A DNA stretch of 64,000 nt from Acidobacteriota bacterium (GCA_016929335.1 JAFGIY010000258.1:78393-142392), one strand, 5' to 3'; shown: positions 35,296 to 44,907, numbered from the stretch's first letter. Notes: generated from the letters alone by a model not told the origin. Numbers and translations: made by a program.

Positions 35296-35729
35296 CCGGC
35301 GATTGTGGACCGGGATTCGTGGACGGATGATTTTTCCTCGCCCGGCATACCTTGAGTCGGAAACAGATCAAAAACATTGCCGTCGCTGATCAGTTGCATT
35401 CCTTCGGTATGCAAGCGGATGAAGTGTGTACAATACTTGCGGCTGTCATTTCCCTTGCAGGACTCAATACAGAACAGATCCGTGTCGGTGCAGTTCGCGC
35501 ATTCGCCTAATGACACGCAGACCTTGGGAACCGTAAGATGGCAGGCATTGCAGATAGTGAACAGATTCTCGCTCTCTTTGAAGTATCTGCAGCTTTCCAT
35601 CTCTTCACTATTCTCGATGAAGCCGAAAATTCGACAGCCCATGAAAATATGAGAATGGGCATTATGATCCGCCTCGATCTGCTCCAGGCTTTCATCGGCC
35701 CAATGAATGCAGTTCCTGCAGTTTATCAT
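35259..35729 (-). CDS. Cysteine-rich hypothetical protein
   Basis: A 156-aa soluble protein with about 14 cysteines in the first 105 residues: CRNCIHW at the N-terminus, then CRIF, CRYF, CNACHL, CVSLGECANC, CIESC, KYCTHF. The pattern suggests two or three zinc sites. A 4Fe-4S use is less likely, since CxxCxxCxxxC is absent. The last 40 residues look disordered. I do not recognise a family. It lies 34 bp upstream of nothing on its own strand and is convergent with lepB, so no operon clue. Confidence 0.55.
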   Translation of the reverse strand: MINCRNCIHWADESLEQIEADHNAHSHIFMGCRIFGFIENSEEMESCRYFKESENLFTICNACHLTVPKVCVSLGECANCTDTDLFCIESCKGNDSRKYCTHFIRLHTEGMQLISDGNVFDLFPTQGMPGEEKSSVHESRSTIAGHSTSPKREKGQ

Positions 35730-35763
35730 AAAGTGAAAAATCCAATTCGTTTGATGGGAAATT

Positions 35764-36573
35764 CTATTGAGATTCCGCGACGAGCGGCTGGTTTAAGCCA
35801 ACGAGTTCCGCGAACTCTTTCCTGCTTTGCAGCGCTGCAAAATCCGCGTCGTTTTTGGCATAGATGCGGCTGTCTTCATTCAGTTCTACAGCCTTGCGGA
35901 GATTCTCGAGTGATTGAGCCAGATCCCCTTTCATGGCCTGAGAGGCGGCAAGCGAATAATAAATGTAATCGGCGTTGTGGTGCTTTTCGAGCGATTGCTG
36001 AAAATATGAAATTGCCGCATCATAATTGGCTTTGTTGTGTTCCATGACGCCGAGCGCATACAACTGATCTGAAGTGACGGGCTGTTTCTTCAGATTGGCT
36101 TCCTCCCGGTCGCATATTTGAATATAGCTCCGTGCACGAGCCAGTATATCCAATTCTCCCGGATACGCATCGAGAAGAGCTTTCAGCTCGGCCCTGGCTT
36201 TCTTGAAATCTTTCTTATAGATCAGTTCTACGCCTTTTCCGAGCATAGCAAGCGCGGCAGTAGTATTTTTCGTTTGGCGCAACAAGCGCGCTGGTGCATC
36301 AACCGTGGAAGCAGCATCGGATTTGATCGCCGGCTTCCTGTATTCTGCTTCCATTTTCATCTTTTCCTTCGGACGGCGATGAGTCGCGCGAACGTTCTCC
36401 TTTTTCAACTTCACAGGTTTTTGACTGCTTTTCTGCCGGACCGACTTGCTTTTTGAGACAGAGACTTGCCTCGACTTTTTTGATGCAGCCTTCGGCCGTG
36501 CCTTTTTAGTCGGCCGTGCGGTCCTGCCGGATTTTTGTTTTGCGGTCTTTTTGTGCGCCAAAGCCCTCGCCAT
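35764..36573 (-). CDS. TPR protein with lysine-rich N-terminus
   Basis: A 269-aa protein. Residues 1-75 are extremely rich in Lys, Arg, Ser and Ala (KKTAKQKSGRTARPTKKAR type), like histone-H1-like tails. The C-terminal half carries three to four TPR-like repeats: GVELIYKKDFKKARAELKALL, GVMEHNKANYDAAISYFQQSL, YSLAASQAMKGDLAQSLENLRKAV. It may bind nucleic acid through the tail and a protein through the repeats (inference). ATG 36573 is preferred over a start at 36627. Confidence 0.7.
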   Translation of the reverse strand: MARALAHKKTAKQKSGRTARPTKKARPKAASKKSRQVSVSKSKSVRQKSSQKPVKLKKENVRATHRRPKEKMKMEAEYRKPAIKSDAASTVDAPARLLRQTKNTTAALAMLGKGVELIYKKDFKKARAELKALLDAYPGELDILARARSYIQICDREEANLKKQPVTSDQLYALGVMEHNKANYDAAISYFQQSLEKHHNADYIYYSLAASQAMKGDLAQSLENLRKAVELNEDSRIYAKNDADFAALQSRKEFAELVGLNQPLVAESQ

Positions 36574-36910
36574 CAACTTCCCATAAATTGCTAGAGGCCA
36601 ATAACTTGCCTCCGGCGTAATTCCCATCCCAAATTTTGTCTGTATTATTAGGAAAATTCCGACGATAAGTCAAGCGCAAGATCTTGTTGAGCTTGATATT
36701 CACTGAACAACGGCCTGAGGGCATTCAAGCGCGGCATTTTTTGCGGATCATTGGAACGCCGGCGGTTTTGCAAAAACCGAGAGACGGCACCTGCAAGATC
36801 CCCAATGTTATTTGCGGCGCCGAACTTGACTGAAAATAAGTTCCATGATGTCTGACCGATTTCCCGCTGGGAAATCCATAATAATTGGTTAACCTGGTAA
36901 TAATCGAAAC

Positions 36911-37393
36911 GTGAGCACTAATACCTTCAACCTACACGAGACTGATTTCCTGCGCATCAATGCCATTCTCGGCAAAATGCAGCAAGAGTTGCGTGCTGAA
37001 CTGGTGCTGTTGATCAGTCGGAGCGGCCAACCAATCGTGATTTCCGGATCTGCCGAAAACATAGATTGCACGGCTCTGGCCTCTCTGGCTGCCGCGAATC
37101 TTGCCGCAACCGATGGTTTGGCCAACATCGTCGGAGAGAAGGAATTCTCAGTGCTGATCCATCAGGGGCGCCAGCGAAGTCTCTTTATTTCCGATCTGCT
37201 TAAGAGATTCTCTTTGGTACTGGTTTTCGATGCTTCGTCATCCTCCGGGTTGGTGCGCTATAAATGTAAACGCACGACGCAGCTGTTGGAGGATGTCATT
37301 CATGATTTTCACCGGAGAATGGAAAAACCGGAAGCACCGACATCTCCTCCATTGTTCAGCGATGAAGAACTGGAAGAGCTTCTGGGAGAATAG
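36911..37393 (+). CDS. mglB: Roadblock/LC7 protein MglB
   Basis: A 160-aa roadblock/LC7-domain protein. The fold runs from about residue 12 to 130 (ELVLLISRSGQPIVISG, TALASLAAANLAATDGLANIVGEKEFSVLIHQG, LVLVFDA). The C-terminal tail (FSDEELEELLGE) is acidic, as in other MglBs. MglB is the GTPase-activating partner of MglA in polarity control. It starts with GTG and is followed after 34 bp by mglA, the usual order. In flagellated bacteria the pair may place motility or pili machines at poles. Confidence 0.88.
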   Translation: MSTNTFNLHETDFLRINAILGKMQQELRAELVLLISRSGQPIVISGSAENIDCTALASLAAANLAATDGLANIVGEKEFSVLIHQGRQRSLFISDLLKRFSLVLVFDASSSSGLVRYKCKRTTQLLEDVIHDFHRRMEKPEAPTSPPLFSDEELEELLGE

Positions 37394-37427
37394 GAATATA
37401 ACCTCCTTTTGATAAAGGGAAACAGAG

Positions 37428-38015
37428 TTGACCTTCATTAATTACGTCGCACGGGAAATCAATTGCAAGATTGTGTATTACGGCCCCGGTCTTGGCGGGA
37501 AGACAACGAATCTGCAGTATATCTATCAGATTACCAGCGCCGAGAATAAGGGGAAGCTTGTATCCCTTGCCACCGAGACTGAACGGACTCTATTCTTCGA
37601 TTTTCTGCCGATCGATCTTGGCCAAATCCGGGGATTTCGCACACGTTTCCACCTGTACACCGTACCGGGCCAGGTGTTCTATGATTCCAGCCGCAAGCTC
37701 ATCTTAAAAGGAGTTGACGGTGTTGTCTTTGTTGCCGATTCTCAGGAGGAGCGAATTGATGCAAACCTGGAATCGATTTCGAATCTTTCACAAAATTTAA
37801 AGGAACATGGATTCGATCTGGCCAAGATTCCCTATGTCCTCCAGTTAAACAAGCGGGATCTTCCAAGTGCACTGCCTGCCGAAGAATTAACGAGACAACT
37901 TCTGGTTAAAGGCGAACCGGTCTTGGAAGCTGTTGCGCCTGAAGGCATTGGCGTTCTCCCGACTTTAAAAGCTGTTGCGCGACAGGTGCTGGTTGAGCTC
38001 AGGAAAAGCGCCTGA
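37428..38015 (+). CDS. mglA: Ras-like polarity GTPase MglA
   Basis: A 195-aa small GTPase. The P-loop [17 protein letters not shown] is at about residues 14-30, switch I includes [13 protein letters not shown], switch II starts at [13 protein letters not shown], and QLNKRDLP (about 143) gives guanine specificity. Those switch sequences are diagnostic of the MglA family. In Myxococcus MglA-GTP marks the leading pole. TTG start with AAGGGAAA upstream. Together with mglB, the only gliding/polarity genes here. Confidence 0.93.
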   Translation: MTFINYVAREINCKIVYYGPGLGGKTTNLQYIYQITSAENKGKLVSLATETERTLFFDFLPIDLGQIRGFRTRFHLYTVPGQVFYDSSRKLILKGVDGVVFVADSQEERIDANLESISNLSQNLKEHGFDLAKIPYVLQLNKRDLPSALPAEELTRQLLVKGEPVLEAVAPEGIGVLPTLKAVARQVLVELRKSA

Positions 38016-38227
38016 TACCGAACGATACGAACAAAATCCAGCCTTCCACTCTCACACGATTCACGATATTTCATTTGGCAGCCGAAAGTGGGATAGATAT
38101 TCGCATGGATTCGGCAAAACCATGCGTGAGATCCCGGGGTAAACCGCACTGATGGCCCGCTCGCTTTTCGTCTGAGCTCCTTCGTATTCGCACGCCGTGT
38201 TCTATTCAGAGGGCTATCTCATTAGGC

Positions 38228-39163
38228 TTAGCGCTCCCGGGATTTCTTCGGCGGGTGGAGAAGGGATAGGAGAATCGAGCCGGAAAGAATGAGGGCAACG
38301 ACAGAGAGAGAAATACCTATCGGGATGTGATAAACGCTGCCCGTCAACATCTTGACACCGATAAAAATCAGCACAATCCCCAGTCCGGTTCCGAGGTAAG
38401 CAAAGCGGTTTACAATAGCCGACAATAGGAAATACATGGAGCGAAGCCCCAGGATGGCGCAGATATTGGATGTGTACACTATGAACGGATCGCGGGTAAC
38501 TCCGAAAATCGCGGGGATGGAGTCTGTGGCAAAAACAACATCCGTTGCCTCCACCGTCACCAGGACCAATGCCAGAGGGGTTGCCATTAACCTGCCTTGA
38601 TTTCTCACAAAAAAATTCCCGGATCCGTAACCCGCCGTAATCGGCATCCAGCGCCGGAAGAGTCTGACAACCGGATTTCGTTCCGGCTCGATCTTTGTAT
38701 CTCCCTGCCGAATGATTTTGATTCCGGTCACTATGAGGAAGGCGCCGAAAATGTACAGCACCCAACTGAAAGTCTGAATCAGGGCAGCACCTGCAATAAT
38801 GAACGAGGCCCGCATAACCAGGGCACTCAGGATGCCCCAGAAAAGGACCCGGTGATGAAAAGCCGACGGTACGGCAAAATAGGAGAAAATGAGGATAAAG
38901 ACAAAAACATTATCCACGCTCAGAGCGTATTCAATCAAGTATCCGGCAAAAAACTCGAGGCCATATTGTCTCCCGAAGGTTTTATATATCCAGATGCCGA
39001 AGGATATAGACAGAAGAATCCAAACCACGCTCCAGGCCAATGCTTCCCGGACACTGACGGCATGCGCGCGTCTGTGAAAAACCCCTAAATCGATCGCCAG
39101 AAGGAACAATACGACAACGATAAATAGAATCCAGAAAAGAGGTGTGCCTATAGAATGTTCCAT
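38228..39163 (-). CDS. TerC-family integral membrane protein
   Basis: A 311-aa protein with about nine hydrophobic segments. YALSVDNVFVFILIFSYFAVP near residue 83 and VEATDVVFATDSIPAIFGV near residue 207 are the paired acidic motifs of TerC, thought to bind a metal such as manganese. Members without a tellurite operon are best regarded as manganese exporters that metallate exported proteins. A bacterial Alx/TerC role is therefore more likely than tellurite resistance. Monocistronic. Confidence 0.9.
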   Translation of the reverse strand: MEHSIGTPLFWILFIVVVLFLLAIDLGVFHRRAHAVSVREALAWSVVWILLSISFGIWIYKTFGRQYGLEFFAGYLIEYALSVDNVFVFILIFSYFAVPSAFHHRVLFWGILSALVMRASFIIAGAALIQTFSWVLYIFGAFLIVTGIKIIRQGDTKIEPERNPVVRLFRRWMPITAGYGSGNFFVRNQGRLMATPLALVLVTVEATDVVFATDSIPAIFGVTRDPFIVYTSNICAILGLRSMYFLLSAIVNRFAYLGTGLGIVLIFIGVKMLTGSVYHIPIGISLSVVALILSGSILLSLLHPPKKSRER

Positions 39164-39265
39164 CAGGATTTCCGTGGGACGGGCATATGCATGAGATTGA
39201 AGGATAAGCCAAAAGATGAGACGGAGGGATCGCCGCGTGCTTCGGCAAAAGCCCCGCAGTTCGCG

Positions 39266-39748
39266 CTAGCCTGAACGATCCCGATTGAGATTTGCCTCAT
39301 ACTCCTGAAGGACATCGAGATAGGGACTGCAGTCTCGCCGCGCAACGATGTAATCATAAGCCTCCTGAGCCGACATACCCTTGACCTTAATGAGATAGGC
39401 TGCTGCAAGAGTGGGCCCGCGATTGATACCCGCGGAGCAATGAACGTAAACCCTGCCCCAGCGCGGAGCGAGAGCATTCTCGAGCTCTTCAACAGCTCTC
39501 GGAAGATTAGCTGCCAGGGTTTGCTTGTCAAAATCAGTAGTCGGAAGACGGCGCAGTTCTATGTCTGCCTGGGCATACGCCTTCATGAGCTTTTTCAGAT
39601 TAATATTATAAAAAGCCAAATCCTGATCGCTTTGCAGGCTGAGGATAGCAGTGATTTCCAGTTGCCGGAGAGATCGCACGTCCTCCGGCCGGATATAGCT
39701 CCCCACCCATAATCTGTCCGCGATAATTTCATTACAATCAAGAATCAT
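39266..39748 (-). CDS. Dual-specificity protein phosphatase
   Basis: A 160-aa cysteine-dependent phosphatase. The P-loop VYVHCSAGINRGPTLAAAYL near residues 99-118 fits HCxxGxxRS/T, and the general acid is probably the aspartate of LPTTDFDKQT near residue 72. IIADRLWVGSYIRPEDV is the usual entry. It may act on Ser/Thr or Tyr phosphates from the kinases in the genome, including the one at 51711, but no direct link is shown. It lies 82 bp downstream of the Sua5/TsaC gene. Confidence 0.85.
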   Translation of the reverse strand: MILDCNEIIADRLWVGSYIRPEDVRSLRQLEITAILSLQSDQDLAFYNINLKKLMKAYAQADIELRRLPTTDFDKQTLAANLPRAVEELENALAPRWGRVYVHCSAGINRGPTLAAAYLIKVKGMSAQEAYDYIVARRDCSPYLDVLQEYEANLNRDRSG

Positions 39749-39830
39749 GGTCTTTACTGTAACACAATGAAACCGGAATTCTCGACAAAGGTGCCGTGAA
39801 TATCAAGCCTTTACCGCGCCGGTATCCCGT

Positions 39831-40817
39831 CTAACCCCTTGCCGAGCATCGGCGGAGGCGGTCCATAATTGCCAAGCCCAACCCTTTTTCTTCTAAGGGG
39901 CGGGCAATGATTCTATCCAGAGACATAGCATCGAGACGACGCAGGGCTCGAAAAAGATTTGCAGCCGCTTCACGCAGATTGCCGGAAGGCGAGAGCACTT
40001 CCAAGACAGCGTATTTCTCAGGCTTGAGCGAAGGATGCAGTGTGAGAAGACCCACCTTTTCTCCGGGAACCAGTTTTTCGAACCCTTCCTCAAGAATTTC
40101 CAGTCTCGTTTGAGTTGCATAATGCCGTTTCATCTGACCGGGAGCCTGGGGATGCTGCGATGAGCCGGAAAAGACTTTCAGTTCTCCGAGTATCGGCACC
40201 AGGTCTTCAACAGCTGTACCGCCTGCTCTGAGAATGCAGGGAGGAGAGTCCGCCATAGACAAAATCGTGGATTCCACGCCGATAGTGCAGGGACCGCCAT
40301 CGAGAATCATTTCGATGGAATTGCCGAGCTGTTCCGCGACATGCTGCGCTTCTGTGGGACTGATGTATCCGAATGGATTCGCGCTGGGTGCGGCAATGCC
40401 GCGTTCGGTTGCGGAAATAAGTGCAAGCGCCGCGGGATGACTCGGCACACGGATGGCCACTGTCTTCAATCCCGCCGTTACGATGTCCGGGACCAAGGGT
40501 GTCTTTTCGACAATCAGCGTCAGAGGACCAGGCCAGAACTGCTTCATAAGGCGGCTTGCCGATTCCGGGAATCTGCCGTAAAGACTGGCCATTTCAACGT
40601 CCACCACATGAATGATGACAGGATCGAGCCGGGGACGAGCTTTGACCTCAAAGAGCCGGGCTACTGCCTGAGCATTTTGCGCGTCTGCTCCAAGGCCATA
40701 TACCGTTTCGGTCGGGAAAGCAACAAGGCCTCCACGCCGGATGATGCGGGCGGCTTTCTCAATGGCCCTTGCATCGGAAGCATCGGCGATTTCAGCGATT
40801 GGCAAAACATCCTCCAT
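39831..40817 (-). CDS. tsaC: Threonylcarbamoyl-AMP synthase (Sua5 type)
   Basis: A 328-aa enzyme that makes threonylcarbamoyl-AMP for the t6A modification of tRNAs. The YrdC domain (about 12-200) shows RRGGLVAFPTETVYGLGADA, KARPRLDPVIIHV, WPGPLTLI, AIRVPSHPAA and APSANPFGYISPT. The C-terminal 120 residues form a Sua5 domain, joined by a Pro/Gly/His-rich linker with APGQMKRHYA, as in the long Sua5 form. ATG 40817 is preferred to a TTG 6 bp upstream. Confidence 0.93.
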   Translation of the reverse strand: MEDVLPIAEIADASDARAIEKAARIIRRGGLVAFPTETVYGLGADAQNAQAVARLFEVKARPRLDPVIIHVVDVEMASLYGRFPESASRLMKQFWPGPLTLIVEKTPLVPDIVTAGLKTVAIRVPSHPAALALISATERGIAAPSANPFGYISPTEAQHVAEQLGNSIEMILDGGPCTIGVESTILSMADSPPCILRAGGTAVEDLVPILGELKVFSGSSQHPQAPGQMKRHYATQTRLEILEEGFEKLVPGEKVGLLTLHPSLKPEKYAVLEVLSPSGNLREAAANLFRALRRLDAMSLDRIIARPLEEKGLGLAIMDRLRRCSARG

Positions 40818-41021
40818 ATACAAATCCGGGCACTGCGGCGTCAGGGACCCAATCTTGACAGTTCATCCCTCAAAAGCTATATTCAACCGCGTATTCATTG
40901 CCCTGCTCCAAGAGTATGCCAGAGTTGGATTCCCATTTCATCCAATTGAGCAGCGGGTTCGATCATTGAACTGGAGTTTATCGCAGGGAACCGGGAATTT
41001 TACAGGTATTCCAGATCGGTA

Positions 41022-41039
41022 GGCAAAGCGGCTTTTGCC
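41022..41039 (+). promoter_or_regulatory. Hairpin just before the NusG-paralogue gene
   Basis: GGCAAA and TTTGCC (6 bp, 6-nt loop) lie 10 bp before the start codon. Operon-specific NusG paralogues often act at a hairpin element in the leader of their own operon, so this is a candidate, but it could equally be chance. Confidence 0.25.
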
Positions 41040-41048
41040 GGCCTGCAA

Positions 41049-41621
41049 ATGCTCATGACCAAGCGACACGAATTGAATATAGATATAGACTCTTCCTTTG
41101 AAAAATCGAACGCGAACAGCCTGTTTGCACCGAGGTGGTATGCGCTCTATACTCGCAGCCGCTTCGAAAAGAAAATGCTGGGCGAATTGACGGACCGAAG
41201 CATTGAAGTCTTTTTGCCCATGAGGGAAGTAATCAGCCGATGGAAAGACCGTAAAAAAAGGATCTGGATCCCTCTGTTTCCCGGATACATTTTCGTTAAT
41301 CATGTGGATACTCCAGAAAACCGTTTCAGAATACTGAATATACCGGGAGCCGTGCGATTTGTCGGATTTGAAGGGCGCGCAAACCCGATCCCGGAAGAGC
41401 AGATTGAATATGTACGCAAGTTTCTGGAGGCAAGCATTGCTATTGACCCCTACCCGTATATACAGGTGGGTACGCGGGTGGAAGTCATAGCCGGTCCGCT
41501 GAAGGGGATTCGCGGAATCCTGGTCGAAAAGCGGGGACGCTTCCGTTTCGTCATTCAGGTGGATCTGATCCGCCAGGCGGTTTCGGCGGAAATCGATGCT
41601 TCAGACGTGCGCCCGGTCTGA
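41049..41621 (+). CDS. NusG paralogue (RfaH/UpxY/LoaP-like antiterminator)
   Basis: A 190-aa protein. The NGN domain spans about 28-130 (PRWYALYTRSRFEKKMLGEL, WKDRKKRIWIPLFPGYIFV, ILNIPGAVRFVG). A C-terminal KOW motif follows (VGTRVEVIAGPLKGIRGILVEKRGRFRFVIQVDLI). Housekeeping NusG lies with secE and ribosomal genes; this one instead leads a lipid-related gene pair, as specialised paralogues do. It probably keeps RNA polymerase going through the long downstream fusion gene (inference). The next gene begins 56 bp later. Confidence 0.85.
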   Translation: MLMTKRHELNIDIDSSFEKSNANSLFAPRWYALYTRSRFEKKMLGELTDRSIEVFLPMREVISRWKDRKKRIWIPLFPGYIFVNHVDTPENRFRILNIPGAVRFVGFEGRANPIPEEQIEYVRKFLEASIAIDPYPYIQVGTRVEVIAGPLKGIRGILVEKRGRFRFVIQVDLIRQAVSAEIDASDVRPV

Positions 41622-41677
41622 TCTGTCGTCAGCCTTTGGTGCCGGGCTTCCTTTCGCGCACCGCAAGCATTTCATCC

Positions 41678-44206
41678 ATGATGCAAGAACAGACGCTGGC
41701 CAAAATTGTAGAGAATTTTCACCGGCGAAATTCGGAAACAGCCTATGTTTGCCGCCGGGGCTATCGGGTTCAGCGCTGGTCCTACAGACAGGTAGCGGAC
41801 GCTGCTTTGCGGCTCGCGGGAGGGCTTCAGGATCGCGGAATTGCTCCCGGAGACAGGATCATCCTGTGGGGAGAAGATTGCGCGGAATGGGTCCTATCAT
41901 TTTTCGCATGCGTTTTGTGTGGCGCCGTGACGGTTCCTATGGATCGTAAGGCTTCCATCGAATTTGTAAGGCGAGTCTGTCAACGAGTCGAACCGAAGCT
42001 TTGCATCGCCTCGCGTCTGCAGCCGCTTATCGAGCCCTCATTAAACCTGATCCTGTTCGAAAGCCTGTCTGATCTTTTGCGGGATCGCGGCCGGAACCGG
42101 CGCGCCCTCCCCGGCTTAAATGGCGATGACGCGGTTGAAATTGTATTTACTTCCGGCACCACCGACGATCCCAAAGGAGTTGTCCTCAGCCATAAGAACA
42201 TTCTGGCGAATCTAGATCCGCTGGAACGCGAAATCGCCAGATATTTGAAATATGAGCGGATTGTTCATCCCCTGCGTTTTCTGAACCTGCTCCCTCTCAG
42301 CCATGTCTTCGGCCAGTTTCTGGGGCTTTTCATCCCGCAGATCCTGGGCGGCACCGTGATTTTCCACGATACGCTCAATCCTTCGGAAATCATTCAGACG
42401 ATCAAGAAAGAACGGATTTCCGTGCTGGTGACCGTACCTCGCGTGATGGAGACACTTCAGACAAAAATTGAGCGCGATCTGGAAATAGCCGGGACTCTTG
42501 AACATTTTTGCAGGGAATTTGAAAAAGCCGAGGCAATGCGTTTTCTCAAACGCTGGTGGCGCTTCCGCCGCATTCATAGCCGGTTCGGCTGGAAGTTCTG
42601 GGCGTTTATATGCGGCGGCGCAACCCTTCCGGCCAGAACCGAACAGTTCTGGGGACGCCTTGGATTTGCGGTTATTCAGGGATATGGCCTTACAGAGACC
42701 ACATCGATGATCAGCATCAATCATCCATTTAAACTCGGAAAGGGATCCATTGGGAAGGTCCTGCCGGGACGCGAAGTCAGGCTTTCTCCCGAGGGAGAGA
42801 TACTTGTCCGCGGCGACAGCATAGCAAAGAGCTATCTGAAGGGACAGGATGCGAAACCCGTATCGGGCGAGGAGGATTGGTTTCATACCGGTGATATCGG
42901 CGTTGTGGACAAGGAGGGAAATCTCTATTTCAAAGGCCGGCTAAAAAATGTGATTGTGTCCCCGGAAGGTATGAATATCTATCCGGAAGATCTGGAGATC
43001 GCCCTGCGCCGGCAGCCGGAGGTCCGCGACTGCGTGGTCCTGGAGCTGGATCGCGAAGGAAATCCCGAAGCCTGTGCCGTTCTCATACTCAGGAGCACCG
43101 ACAAAAACGCTGAATCCGCAGTGGAGCGGGCAAACGAGTCTCTGGCCGAATACCAGCGAATAAGACACTGGTTTGTGTGGCCGGATGAAGATTTCCCTCG
43201 TACCTCCACACAGAAGCCGCAAACCAAAATCATACAGGAATACATTCAGGAGCATTCTGCGGGCGTTCCGGTTGAAAAGGCCGGCAGCGATACCCTGGCC
43301 GATCTGATTACACGCGTTACGGGGCGAAAGATCAAACAGATCACGCCTGAAAGCAGTCTGACGAAAGATCTGAACCTAAGCTCCATCGAGAGAGTCGAAC
43401 TGCTGAGCGCGTTGGAGGATAGGTATCAGCTGGATCTCAACGAGTCGAGGTTTACGTCGGCAAGTACTGTGGAAGATCTTGAGCGAATGCTGCAACAGCC
43501 GTCCGACCAGCGTACCTCTTTCCACTATCCGCGTTGGGCGCAAAACCTATTTTTTTCGGCATTGCGGATTCTGGTCTATTACCTCCTGTCCTATCCCGCC
43601 ACACTGCTCATGGCATTTCCCCGGATACATGGACGGGATAACTTGCGAAACTTGCGCGGCCCGGTTCTATTTGTGGCCAATCACATTACCCAGGTGGACA
43701 TCGGATTTATTCTTGCAGCATTACCGCTGCGATACCGGCACCGCCTAGCCGTAGCGATGCTTGGAGAGCTTCTGCAGGCTATGCGATACCCGCCGGCGGA
43801 AATGACCTTTATAAAAAGATGGATGGAGAAAATATCCTATGGCATGGTAGTCGCCCTATTTAATGTTTTCCCTTTGCCTCAGAAAACCGGATTCCGTGGC
43901 AGCTTTGCTTTCGCCGGTGAATCAGCAGACCGGGGATATTCCATACTTGTCTTCCCGGAAGGGAAACGGACGCAGGATGGCAACCTGTCGCCCTTTCAGG
44001 CAGGCGTCGGTCTGATGGCGACCAATCTCGGCATTCCTGTCGTGCCTGTTAAGATTGATGGCCTGTTCAATCTCAAAAGGGCGGGGAAGAAATTTTCACG
44101 GCCGGGGACCGTAAAGGTGACCATAGGGTCCGCAGTCCAATACGCGTCAGGCGAGGATCCGCTGAAGATCGCTCAAGACCTGGAAAAGCGGATGAGATCA
44201 TTATGA
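41678..44206 (+). CDS. Acyl-ligase / carrier-protein / PlsC acyltransferase fusion
   Basis: An 842-aa three-part protein. Residues 1-480 are an adenylate-forming acyl ligase (VEIVFTSGTTDDPKGVVLSH, IQGYGLTETTSMI, WFHTGDIGVVD). Residues about 505-595 are an acyl-carrier domain with the phosphopantetheine serine in LTKDLNLSSIERVEL. The rest is a PlsC acyltransferase with FVANHITQVDIGF for NHx4D and VFPEGKRTQDG for FPEGxR. The order recalls Aas, but with an added carrier domain; it could load a fatty acid and pass it to a lysophospholipid or other acceptor in one chain. The start is uncertain: TTG 41636, GTG 41639 and ATG 41678 are in frame. Confidence 0.85.
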   Translation: MMQEQTLAKIVENFHRRNSETAYVCRRGYRVQRWSYRQVADAALRLAGGLQDRGIAPGDRIILWGEDCAEWVLSFFACVLCGAVTVPMDRKASIEFVRRVCQRVEPKLCIASRLQPLIEPSLNLILFESLSDLLRDRGRNRRALPGLNGDDAVEIVFTSGTTDDPKGVVLSHKNILANLDPLEREIARYLKYERIVHPLRFLNLLPLSHVFGQFLGLFIPQILGGTVIFHDTLNPSEIIQTIKKERISVLVTVPRVMETLQTKIERDLEIAGTLEHFCREFEKAEAMRFLKRWWRFRRIHSRFGWKFWAFICGGATLPARTEQFWGRLGFAVIQGYGLTETTSMISINHPFKLGKGSIGKVLPGREVRLSPEGEILVRGDSIAKSYLKGQDAKPVSGEEDWFHTGDIGVVDKEGNLYFKGRLKNVIVSPEGMNIYPEDLEIALRRQPEVRDCVVLELDREGNPEACAVLILRSTDKNAESAVERANESLAEYQRIRHWFVWPDEDFPRTSTQKPQTKIIQEYIQEHSAGVPVEKAGSDTLADLITRVTGRKIKQITPESSLTKDLNLSSIERVELLSALEDRYQLDLNESRFTSASTVEDLERMLQQPSDQRTSFHYPRWAQNLFFSALRILVYYLLSYPATLLMAFPRIHGRDNLRNLRGPVLFVANHITQVDIGFILAALPLRYRHRLAVAMLGELLQAMRYPPAEMTFIKRWMEKISYGMVVALFNVFPLPQKTGFRGSFAFAGESADRGYSILVFPEGKRTQDGNLSPFQAGVGLMATNLGIPVVPVKIDGLFNLKRAGKKFSRPGTVKVTIGSAVQYASGEDPLKIAQDLEKRMRSL

Positions 44207-44907
44207 AAAAAGTCGTCGAACGAGAACGGAACAAAACATATTACCGGATACTTCACCTGCCTATCTGGATTTGGGTGTTTTTTATCCTGCCGGGAAATTT
44301 AACATACGATCTGTATCTTCATGGCCCCGACAGGAGGCATGGAATCTGGCTCGCAGTCGTCATCGCCGTCTGCATCTGGCGTGGACTTGCAGGACGACTG
44401 CCCGGCGTGGAGCCGCGACCCTATATACGATACTACGGAGAGGATCTGCCGAACCTGCCATATCGTGTTGTCTGCTACACGGCGGCATGGATTGATCTGC
44501 TGGTGCCCTTTTCCCTCAACTTGATCGGACTCGTTCTGGTGGTTGTCACCGGCGAGTGGCTCATTGCCGATTTATATAAGTATTTATATTACCCGCTTGC
44601 GCTCGCCGTTGTGATCGCTGCATTTTTGAACCGGGTTCCTCGCGCCCGGCGCACAACGCTAAATGAAGGCGCGGAAAAGGCCTGGTTCTATGTCGCAATC
44701 TGGGTGGTTGTTCCGGCTCAAGTCGCTGCATGGGGCGCCTGGAGACTGGGATCCAGACTGGATCTTGTTTCTCCGGAACTGAATTATCTGCGTTTCGCCG
44801 TTTTTGCTTTGGTAACCATAGTCTTTACTATTCTCGGGATACGCGGAAAGCTTCCCCGGTCCGCACGATTCTACATGCCCGAGCCCGCATCCCCGCCGTC
44901 CTTTTAG
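44203..44907 (+). CDS. Membrane protein coupled to the acyltransferase fusion
   Basis: A 234-aa protein with about six hydrophobic segments (around 20-32, 48-62, 95-120, 125-145, 160-180 and 195-215). A conserved-looking hydrophilic stretch VEPRPYIRYYGEDLPNLPYR lies after the second. The start overlaps the previous stop by 4 bp (ATGA), so the pair is made together. I do not recognise a family; a role in moving or modifying the lipid product is inference only. Confidence 0.7.
   Translation: MKKVVERERNKTYYRILHLPIWIWVFFILPGNLTYDLYLHGPDRRHGIWLAVVIAVCIWRGLAGRLPGVEPRPYIRYYGEDLPNLPYRVVCYTAAWIDLLVPFSLNLIGLVLVVVTGEWLIADLYKYLYYPLALAVVIAAFLNRVPRARRTTLNEGAEKAWFYVAIWVVVPAQVAAWGAWRLGSRLDLVSPELNYLRFAVFALVTIVFTILGIRGKLPRSARFYMPEPASPPSF

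Noticed and set aside
38228..39163. Tellurite resistance for the TerC protein
   Set aside because: No other ter genes are near; stand-alone TerC proteins are better explained as metal (manganese) transporters.
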